The notes under the pieces are model-generated. The model was given only the letters and a program-made list of their open reading frames with translations, made no database searches and was not told where the DNA came from. From Bacteroidota bacterium (GTDB taxonomy: Bacteria > Bacteroidota > Bacteroidia > Chitinophagales > Chitinophagaceae): 6,727 nt of DNA. Each line of letters starts with the position of its first letter. Position 1 is the stretch's first letter. Position numbers and translations under genes: made by a program. Location: NCBI GenBank assembly GCA_029778965.1, contig JAKPBL010000606.1, positions 1 through 6,727 on the forward strand, read 5' to 3'. This document shows positions 1 to 4,995 of this stretch, one piece after another.

Positions 1-1931
1 GGGCTTTTACCCGCTACCGTAAGCAGGTTTTTATACCCGCCGCACGAGCCCAGTATCGCCAGCTTCATATAAGGCTGCAGGTAATCGAGCGTAGTAGGCA
101 AGTGGTAACTATGCCCGCGGTGTACGATCACACCCGGCTTGATCTGCATGCTGCCCAGGTATGCGAGCAACGCTTTCTGCGCCTGCTCGTCGAGGCGGGT
201 GCCGTGGTCAAGCGGCAGGTTGGCATATATGCGCACCGGCTGCACAGCCGTGAGCGAGCTGATCTCGGTCCACTGCGGCTGCTGCACTACCGACCATTCA
301 GTCTTGTTCCTGAACAGGCTCATAAAGCTTTGGTACGATGCTTTTCCATCGTCATCGCCATAAAACAATACAAGCTGGCTTACAAAATTGTCTTTGTCGC
401 GAATGGAATCGACTGACAACAGCTCATAATTTCCCAGCTTTTTAAAAATAGACTGTTGTGCCACCGGATCTGAAACCATCAGGAATACTTCTTTTAAGAT
501 GCCGTACAGCCGAACGCCATAGAATGAATTGGCATCGCGGCAGCGGTTCAGGTTCTTGTCGATCAAGCCGCCTACCATGCTGCGGTAAATCGGCTCATTG
601 GCCAGACCGATGAATGCGTCGGCCACGTCCATCGCATCTTCCAGTCCGGTGGCCCGGTTCGAATCAATATTAGATACAAAATCTTTCAGCAGGTTCCAGC
701 GCGCCTCATCGGGCATGCTGCTCATATAATCGCCCAATACATTGTAATGCGCGCAGGCGCGGATGAATTTCCTGAACTGGTCGTATTGCACCATGCTGAG
801 CAACTGGTCTGAATGCCCGTAAGGCAACGAATCTTTCAGCCGGTAATAGATACCGAGAAAGCTCGACGTATACAGCTCATCTTCGTCAGACACCAGCAGA
901 TAGTACAGGTCGATGGGCCGCAGGGGCGCCAGGCTGGCAAATCTCACTTCGTCTTTCGCCTCATGCAGCTCATTGACATGATTTACGAAAAACATCACGC
1001 CCTTTTGGTGCAGGGCCGTTCGCAGCGCGGGCTGCATGCCCCAGGGGCCGCCCGCCAGGCGGATACGACGATTCCGCTGCACGGCGTTTACCAACTGCTG
1101 GTAATAGGCCGGCACATTGTTGATCCGCATCGACAGCACGCTGTCGCGCGTAAGCCGCCCTTCGGCCATCTCGGCGGCAAAGGGCGCCAGCTCTGCGGCA
1201 TTGCGATCACCCGCCAGCGAAACAAGCTGCCGCAGCAGCGGGCGTGCAGACGCTTTCAGTGAATCGGTAATTCGGTTGTTCTTTGCCGTTAGATAGTCGA
1301 GCAGGGCCACCGGGCTCCGTTCGGCCACAAAAACCAGTGCCGTATCCACAAAGGGAAAGTCGGGTCTTCTTTCCAAAAAAGGCAGGATATTATTGGCATT
1401 GACCGCCACCCGCCTGATGTCGGCCAGTTGCTGGAATACCTTGCCGGCGCTGTATTGCCTGAAAACGTCGGCCATCAGTTGGGTGCGGTTGGTGCCCCAG
1501 CCCGCGGCTATCCGCTCTGGACTTTCGTGTGCAAAAACAGCATCTGCCACCTTCGGAAAATCGGACAATACCACCGGCAGCTCGGCCAGGGCAAACTGGT
1601 TAAAATCGACCGAGGCGCGGATGGTTTGCAGGAAATACCGGTTGGCGTTCAGAATATACAGGATGGCAGAATCAGTTGCACCTGGTTTGTTATTGAATGC
1701 CTCCTGCAGGCTGTCGGTGACCACCGAAGAAAACCTTTCCAGTTGCGTTTTATATACGGGGTCGAGGGCACTCGATTCGAGGAATTTCTTATACTGCATC
1801 TGCTCTGCATCCAGCAGCAGGTTGGCTTCGCGGGCGTTCGACTGCGCCGTCAATACTCCCGGGAATGCCAATAAGGCCACGGCAACCAGCAGCTTATGGA
1901 TGGTATTATTCAACGATACGGAGCTTTGCAT
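1..1931 (-). CDS. Exported protein with caspase-like His/Cys motifs (3' end cut by window edge)
   Basis: The minus-strand frame stays open from the ATG at 1931-1929 to the left edge, giving 643 full codons and no stop. Residues 1-30 form a signal peptide: a polar start, a hydrophobic core LLVAVALLAFPGVL, and likely cleavage after TAQ (residue 30), so the product is exported. The long middle (about 31-500) is mostly helical in character and I do not recognise it. A YGDDDG segment lies at 524-529. HRGHSYH lies at 604-610 and LGSCGGY at 628-634. A His-Gly-His after a hydrophobic strand, then a hydrophobic strand ending in Ser-Cys-Gly-Gly, is the layout of the catalytic dyad in clan CD peptidases (caspase, gingipain, CHAT families). 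H607 or H604 and C630 would be the dyad, although their spacing of 23-26 residues is short. The start overlaps the helicase 3' end by 26 bp, suggesting co-transcription. The gene call is firm; the peptidase assignment is inference, and an inactive homologue is possible. Confidence 0.88.
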   Translation of the reverse strand, partial: MQSSVSLNNTIHKLLVAVALLAFPGVLTAQSNAREANLLLDAEQMQYKKFLESSALDPVYKTQLERFSSVVTDSLQEAFNNKPGATDSAILYILNANRYFLQTIRASVDFNQFALAELPVVLSDFPKVADAVFAHESPERIAAGWGTNRTQLMADVFRQYSAGKVFQQLADIRRVAVNANNILPFLERRPDFPFVDTALVFVAERSPVALLDYLTAKNNRITDSLKASARPLLRQLVSLAGDRNAAELAPFAAEMAEGRLTRDSVLSMRINNVPAYYQQLVNAVQRNRRIRLAGGPWGMQPALRTALHQKGVMFFVNHVNELHEAKDEVRFASLAPLRPIDLYYLLVSDEDELYTSSFLGIYYRLKDSLPYGHSDQLLSMVQYDQFRKFIRACAHYNVLGDYMSSMPDEARWNLLKDFVSNIDSNRATGLEDAMDVADAFIGLANEPIYRSMVGGLIDKNLNRCRDANSFYGVRLYGILKEVFLMVSDPVAQQSIFKKLGNYELLSVDSIRDKDNFVSQLVLFYGDDDGKASYQSFMSLFRNKTEWSVVQQPQWTEISSLTAVQPVRIYANLPLDHGTRLDEQAQKALLAYLGSMQIKPGVIVHRGHSYHLPTTLDYLQPYMKLAILGSCGGYKNLLTVAGKS

Positions 1932-4248
1932 AATTCAGCATAATTTTTTTCTCGCCATTGTGCTCGAACAATACCGTTGCCACAGGGTTGTGGTTGCTGC
2001 CTTCCATTTTACTGACCGTACCGAAACCAAATTTCTGGTGCTCCACTTTCTGCCCCGCCTGCAGGTTGCTGGTATCGCTGGGTACAAAACCTGGCGAGGG
2101 CTGGTGCTCTACCACCTTGGGAGCCGTTTTCGGCGGCAGGTAAGCGGGCGGCGCATCTTTCCGCCGCGCGGGCGGCGCGCCATACATTTTCTCCGCCTGC
2201 TCGGCCGCACCGAATCCGCGCATGCGATCGAAAGCCGAGCCCTGGGTATATCCGGCGCCCTGGTTACGCAATCCGCCACCCGCAAAGCTCCGGTCCATGT
2301 ATTGCGCGGGAATTTCTTCGATAAAACGGCTGGGCTCATTTTGCACGAGCTGGCCGAACTTGTAACGGGTATTGGCATAGGTGATCCACAACTTCTTCTT
2401 GGCACGGGTGATGACCACATAAAACAAACGCCGCTCTTCTTCGAGCTCTTCGCGGGTATTGATGCTCATCGCATTGGGGAAAAGCATTTCTTCCAGGCCT
2501 GCGGCGAAAACCACCGGAAACTCCAGCCCTTTGGCGGCGTGAATGGTCATTAGCTTAACCGTATCGGCATGAGGATCTTTTTCGTCGGCATCGGTAAGCA
2601 GGGTAATCTGCTGCAGGTAAGCGCCCAGTGTTTTATCGCCCACTTCGCCTTCGTCATTGCTGGGTGTTTCAGTAAACTCTTTGATGCTGTTCAGCAACTC
2701 CTGTATGTTTTCATAGCGCTGCAGCCCTTCAGTGGTTTTATCGTTGAACAGTTCTTTTACGATATTAGTCTGTTTGCCGACGTGAAAAGCCACTTCGTAG
2801 GCATTCTTCACCTGCAGCATGCTCTGGCAGCTCTTGATAAAAGTGACGAAGTTCTCGATCGCTTCCAGCGTACCCGCCCTGAAACCTGCTCCTGCTGCGT
2901 TTTCCATCACTTCCCACATGCCGACGTTGTTGTTGTTGGCGGTCAGCAACAGCTTGTCGATCGTGGTTTTGCCAATGCCACGCACAGGGTAATTGATGAT
3001 GCGCTTCAGCGACTCTTCATCGCGTGTATTCACGATCACGCGCAGGTAAGCCACAAAATCTTTGATCTCCTTGCGGGCGTAGAATGAGACACCTCCGTAC
3101 ATGGTATAAGCGATGCCCATCCGGCGCAGGCTTTCTTCAAAAGCACGGCTCTGCGCATTGGTAAGGTATAGTATCGCAAAGTCACGGTTGGAAAAATGAT
3201 TGCGCAGCTTTTGCTCCTGTATGGTATCGGCTACAAATTTCCCTTCCTCGTTGTCGGAAATCGTGCGCACCAGCCTGATCTTCTCCCCTTCGGCATTTTC
3301 CGTCCACAGCTCTTTCGGGATCTGGTTTTTATTGTTGCTGATCACCTCGTTCGCCACGTTCAGGATGTTCTGCGTGCTGCGGTAATTCTGTTCCAGCTTG
3401 ATTACCTTGACGTCTTCATAGTCTTTCTGGAACTGTAAAATATTCTGGATAGTGGCGCCGCGAAAGGAATAAATGCTCTGCGCATCGTCGCCTACCACGC
3501 ACACGTTTTCGTGCGCCGCCCCCAGCAGTTTGATGATCTCATACTGGGCGGGGTTGGTATCCTGGTACTCATCGATAAGAATGTATTTAAACTTGTGCTG
3601 GTATTTGTGCAGCGCTTCGGGAAAATACTTCAGCAGCTCATACATTTTGATAAGCAGGTCGTCGAAGTCCATTGCGCCGTTCCGGAAACAGCGCTTGGCA
3701 TACGCATCATATATCTGGGCGATGGCCGGCCGGTTGGAGCGGGCGTCTTCCTGCTGGATATAATAGTCCTGCGCATATTCAGCCGGGCTCACCAGGGCGT
3801 TCTTCGCGCTGGAAATGCGATTGTACACCACATTGGGTTTATACAGCTTATCGTCGAGGTGCAATTCGTTGATCACGGTTTTGATGACGCCTTTGGCATC
3901 GTCGGTATCGTAGATGGTAAAGGAGCTGGGGTAACCCAGCCGGGTGGCCTCGCCCCGTAATATCCGGGCAAATACGCTGTGAAAAGTGCCTACATACAGG
4001 CTGCGGGCCTCGGCGTTGCCCAAAATTTTCTCGATCCTTTCTTTCATTTCATGCGCCGCCTTATTGGTAAAGGTCAGTGCCAGTATATGAAAAGCATCCA
4101 CGCCGTGTTTCGCCATCAGGTGGGCGATGCGCGTGGTAAGCACTTTGGTTTTTCCGCTGCCCGCGCCCGCTACGATCATGATCGGGCCGTCTTTGTGCAA
4201 TACCGCCTCTTTCTGCTGTTCATTCAATCCCTGTAAATAATCTGCCAT
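1906..4248 (-). CDS. UvrD/PcrA-type superfamily 1A ATP-dependent DNA helicase
   Basis: A 3'-to-5' DNA helicase of the UvrD/PcrA/Rep group, acting in the cytoplasm in excision repair, replication-fork maintenance and removal of bound proteins. All SF1A motifs are visible in order: Q motif LNEQQ (8-12), Walker A AGAGSGKT (27-34), Ia ALTFTNKAA (57-65), Ib VGTFHS (86-91), DFDDLL (194-199), Walker B LIDEYQDTN (224-232), III VVGDDAQSIYSFRGA (251-265), IV LEQNYRS (285-291), V TIHAAKGLEF (568-577) and VI EERRLFYVVITRA (604-616). A flexible Gly/Ala/Pro/Arg-rich linker (about 652-725) leads to a C-terminal Tudor-like domain (about 727-780, GQKVEHQKFGFGTV), which in PcrA/UvrD contacts RNA polymerase. 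That domain favours UvrD/PcrA over Rep, but I cannot choose between the two names. At 780 aa it is full length for the family. The ATG at 4248 directly precedes the conserved Q-motif region. There is no Shine-Dalgarno sequence, as is usual in Bacteroidota. Confidence 0.97.
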   Translation of the reverse strand: MADYLQGLNEQQKEAVLHKDGPIMIVAGAGSGKTKVLTTRIAHLMAKHGVDAFHILALTFTNKAAHEMKERIEKILGNAEARSLYVGTFHSVFARILRGEATRLGYPSSFTIYDTDDAKGVIKTVINELHLDDKLYKPNVVYNRISSAKNALVSPAEYAQDYYIQQEDARSNRPAIAQIYDAYAKRCFRNGAMDFDDLLIKMYELLKYFPEALHKYQHKFKYILIDEYQDTNPAQYEIIKLLGAAHENVCVVGDDAQSIYSFRGATIQNILQFQKDYEDVKVIKLEQNYRSTQNILNVANEVISNNKNQIPKELWTENAEGEKIRLVRTISDNEEGKFVADTIQEQKLRNHFSNRDFAILYLTNAQSRAFEESLRRMGIAYTMYGGVSFYARKEIKDFVAYLRVIVNTRDEESLKRIINYPVRGIGKTTIDKLLLTANNNNVGMWEVMENAAGAGFRAGTLEAIENFVTFIKSCQSMLQVKNAYEVAFHVGKQTNIVKELFNDKTTEGLQRYENIQELLNSIKEFTETPSNDEGEVGDKTLGAYLQQITLLTDADEKDPHADTVKLMTIHAAKGLEFPVVFAAGLEEMLFPNAMSINTREELEEERRLFYVVITRAKKKLWITYANTRYKFGQLVQNEPSRFIEEIPAQYMDRSFAGGGLRNQGAGYTQGSAFDRMRGFGAAEQAEKMYGAPPARRKDAPPAYLPPKTAPKVVEHQPSPGFVPSDTSNLQAGQKVEHQKFGFGTVSKMEGSNHNPVATVLFEHNGEKKIMLNYAKLRIVE

Positions 4249-4403
4249 GACCGCAAAATACGCAAACTATACGCCTAAAATTGATGCGCCGACGGTTTGA
4301 CCGCAGATACAGGACTGAACGAACCGGCTTTCGGAAAAACGGCTGAACAAAGACGTATACCTGCAGGCCGGAAGGCCGCCCTATGAAGCATGTGGAGAAA
4401 ATA
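4249..4403. other. Intergenic gap upstream of the helicase gene
   Basis: The 155 bases between the helicase start and the stop of the small minus-strand gene hold no convincing ORF. On the minus strand TATAGTTTG (4271-4263) loosely resembles the Bacteroidota -7 element, with one base too many in the gap and no TTG at the right distance, so a helicase promoter here is likely but not located. A short inverted repeat CGGT-TTG-ACCG lies at about 4291-4301 and a GGCC-GGAA-GGCC repeat at about 4368-4379. Neither is followed by a T tract on either strand, so I do not call a terminator. Confidence 0.4.
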
Positions 4404-4559
4404 TCAGGAACCCCGCTGGGAGCCGCCGGTAAGCTTGGTTTGCCGTGAAACTGCTTTGGTATTGGTTTTTCCTTTCAGGCTACCCGGCTGCCCAGGCTTA
4501 TTTGCAGCATTGTTCTTCTTTTTGTCTTTGGCGTTCTTGTTATTGTTGAGGAGCGACAT
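4404..4559 (-). CDS. Small Lys/Asn-rich basic protein of unknown function (51 aa)
   Basis: The product is 51 aa, starting MSLLNNNKNAKDKKKNN and ending KLTGGSQRGS. It is strongly basic, rich in Lys, Asn, Gln, Gly and Ser, has almost no hydrophobic residues after position 4 and no Cys, so it is probably cytoplasmic and disordered and may bind nucleic acid; that role is inference from composition only. I chose the ATG at 4559-4557. The frame could begin nine codons earlier at a TTG, but that would cover the likely promoter. A Bacteroidota-like -7 element, TATCTTTC (4581-4574, minus strand), sits upstream with CTG, one mismatch from TTG, 20 bases further up, which would give a very short leader. 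I recall similar short basic proteins ending in a TGGSQRGS-like tail from Chitinophagaceae genomes but cannot verify this here. The opposite strand has a hydrophobic ORF over the same bases that I regard as a shadow. Confidence 0.6.
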   Translation of the reverse strand: MSLLNNNKNAKDKKKNNAANKPGQPGSLKGKTNTKAVSRQTKLTGGSQRGS

Positions 4560-4704
4560 AATCTCTGTTTTCTGAAAGATAACCAATATTTGCGGCTGCG
4601 CCAGTACCGGCAGAAACGGGGAGCCCCCTAAAAAAAGACTGTTAAGAAATTATGAAAGAATTTGGCGATTTGAAAAACAAACAGTTATCTTCACAACCGC
4701 TTAT
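4560..4704. other. Intergenic stretch between the small-protein gene and the ncRNA terminator
   Basis: AT-rich leader-like sequence. It contains the possible -7 element of the small-protein gene (4574-4581), a tight GGGG-AG-CCCC inverted repeat (about 4618-4627) without a usable T tract, and the start of a 24-codon plus-strand ORF (4652-4726) that I do not call as a gene. Nothing else is recognised. Confidence 0.4.
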
Positions 4705-4741
4705 AAAAAAAGAAGGTCCACTGTAGACACAGTCGACCTCT
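4705..4741 (-). terminator. Intrinsic terminator on the minus strand
   Basis: The two arms GGTC-C-ACTGT (4715-4724) and ACAGT-C-GACC (4729-4738) pair with a single C-C mismatch around the four-base loop AGAC. The outer pairs can extend through A4714-T4739 and, past a bulged A, to 4711-4741. Read on the minus strand the stem is followed at once by TTC and seven T residues (4711-4705), the textbook Rho-independent layout. On the plus strand no T tract follows, so it is one-directional. There is no minus-strand protein gene just upstream of it, so it most likely ends a non-coding transcript. Confidence 0.75.
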
Positions 4742-4862
4742 AACGATTGCTTGCCATATAAAAAAACTCTTAACTCGATTGGATGGCCCGTCTTGCCGGG
4801 CGCTTGTTCGACGTTTTTCAGACCTCTACGATTCTTTGCCTCTTAACGATTGCCTGCTATAT
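4735..4862 (-). repeat. Four imperfect direct repeats of a ~20-nt motif
   Basis: Copies lie at 4735-4759, 4767-4788, 4821-4840 and 4837-4862, all in the same orientation. Written on the minus strand they share a core near AATCGTTAGAGG preceded by GGCAA or a variant; the second copy has ATCC before AATCG and two extra bases inside the core, and the third lacks one T. The last two copies abut and share three bases, while the other gaps are 7 and 32 bases. Irregular spacing and divergence between copies exclude a CRISPR array. They fall entirely within the proposed small RNA, so repeated RNA motifs (target-pairing or protein-binding sites) are more likely than DNA operators, but both remain possible. 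Confidence 0.6.
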
Positions 4863-4877
4863 TATCGAAACCCGATG

Positions 4878-4908
4878 TAAAAGTAGAACGCGGTAGGAAA
4901 CCGGTCAA
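4878..4908 (-). promoter_or_regulatory. Bacteroidota-type promoter driving the candidate ncRNA
   Basis: On the minus strand a TTG (4908-4906) is followed after 20 bases by TACTTTTA (4885-4878). This matches the Bacteroidota sigma-70 consensus TTG / about 19-20 bases / TAnnTTTG, except for the last base. A transcript would begin near 4871 and run into the terminator at 4741-4705. Confidence 0.5.
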
Positions 4909-4928
4909 ATCATAATTGGCCGGTTTTC
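4896..4928. promoter_or_regulatory. Long dyad between divergent promoters (possible operator)
   Basis: AAACCGGTCAA (4898-4908) and TTGGCCGGTTT (4916-4926) are inverted repeats with one T-G mismatch around a seven-base centre. The symmetry extends to 4896 and 4928 with one further wobble pair. The left arm contains the -33 TTG of the ncRNA promoter, and the dyad ends 17 bases before the -7 element of the divergent plus-strand promoter. Because it lies upstream of both predicted start sites it would not be transcribed from either promoter, which favours a protein-binding site. A weak terminator is the alternative, but only four T residues follow it on the plus strand. Confidence 0.45.
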
Positions 4929-4944
4929 ATTACTCCAAAACGGG

Positions 4945-4952
4945 TAACTTTG
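4945..4952 (+). promoter_or_regulatory. -7 promoter element of the 525-aa protein gene
   Basis: TAACTTTG is a full match to the Bacteroidota -7 consensus TAnnTTTG and lies 43 bases before the ATG. The -33 region is weaker: only TTT is present at the proper distance (4924-4926), and the nearest TTG (4916-4918) is 26 bases away. The predicted start site is near 4958. Confidence 0.55.
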
Positions 4953-4957
4953 CCGCA

Positions 4958-4980
4958 GAATCCTTGTCCAGCAAGGGTTT
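4958..4980 (+). promoter_or_regulatory. Stem-loop at the 5' end of the mRNA leader
   Basis: AATCCTTG (4959-4966) pairs with CAAGGGTT (4972-4979) around the loop TCCAG, with one G-U pair; 4958-4980 can add another wobble. It begins almost exactly at the predicted transcription start and ends 15 bases before the ATG. That position suits a 5'-terminal hairpin that stabilises the message or modulates initiation. No U tract follows, so it is not a terminator. Confidence 0.4.
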
Positions 4981-4995
4981 CCGGATAAAAACCAC

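Larger units (their letters stand above)
4705..4871 (-). ncRNA. Candidate small non-coding RNA with internal repeats (about 165 nt)
   Basis: A minus-strand transcription unit is bounded by a Bacteroidota-type promoter (4908-4878) and an intrinsic terminator (4741-4705). The start near 4871 is estimated from the usual distance to the -7 element. The interval has only one ATG, opening a five-codon frame close to the terminator, so it is very unlikely to encode a protein. Visible structure: a small 5' stem-loop ATCG/CGAT (4876-4864), a GCCCG/CGGGC hairpin with a six-base loop (4801-4786), a possible GCCAT/ATGGC pairing (4787-4783 with 4757-4753) that would enclose a seven-U run, and the terminator hairpin. 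Four imperfect copies of a motif near GGCAAGCAATCGTTAGAGG lie in the same orientation. The ends do not pair with each other, so it does not look like 6S RNA, and I see no SRP RNA, tmRNA or RNase P signature. Expression and family are unknown. Confidence 0.45.

Noticed and set aside
102..1262. Plus-strand frames at 102-416 and 813-1262
   Set aside because: Both are shadows of the long minus-strand frame that runs unbroken from 1931 to the window edge.
1393..2553. 386-codon open frame on the plus strand
   Set aside because: It straddles the antisense of the helicase C-terminus and of the exported-protein N-terminus, both firmly identified on the minus strand.
4263..4271. Helicase promoter at TATAGTTTG
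   Set aside because: It has three bases between TA and TTTG instead of two, and no TTG at the -33 distance. It is too weak to call.
4390..4575. Plus-strand 61-aa hydrophobic ORF that looks like a membrane peptide
   Set aside because: The hydrophobic run is what Lys and Asn codons of the minus-strand small gene give when read in antisense. There is no promoter or usual start context.
4618..4627. GGGG-AG-CCCC inverted repeat as terminator
   Set aside because: The loop is too small and the plus strand continues with A residues. On the minus strand the T tract precedes the stem instead of following it.
4760..4801. Second terminator: GCCCG/CGGGC hairpin plus the seven-T run on the minus strand
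   Set aside because: The T run begins about 19 bases after the hairpin, too far for intrinsic termination.
4735..4862. CRISPR array
   Set aside because: The repeats are imperfect, unevenly spaced (from overlapping to a 32-base gap), and too few, with no cas gene in the window.
4705..4871. 6S RNA, SRP RNA, tmRNA or RNase P RNA
   Set aside because: The 5' and 3' ends do not pair into a rod, and I see no SRP tetraloop helix, tmRNA tag frame or RNase P core motifs.
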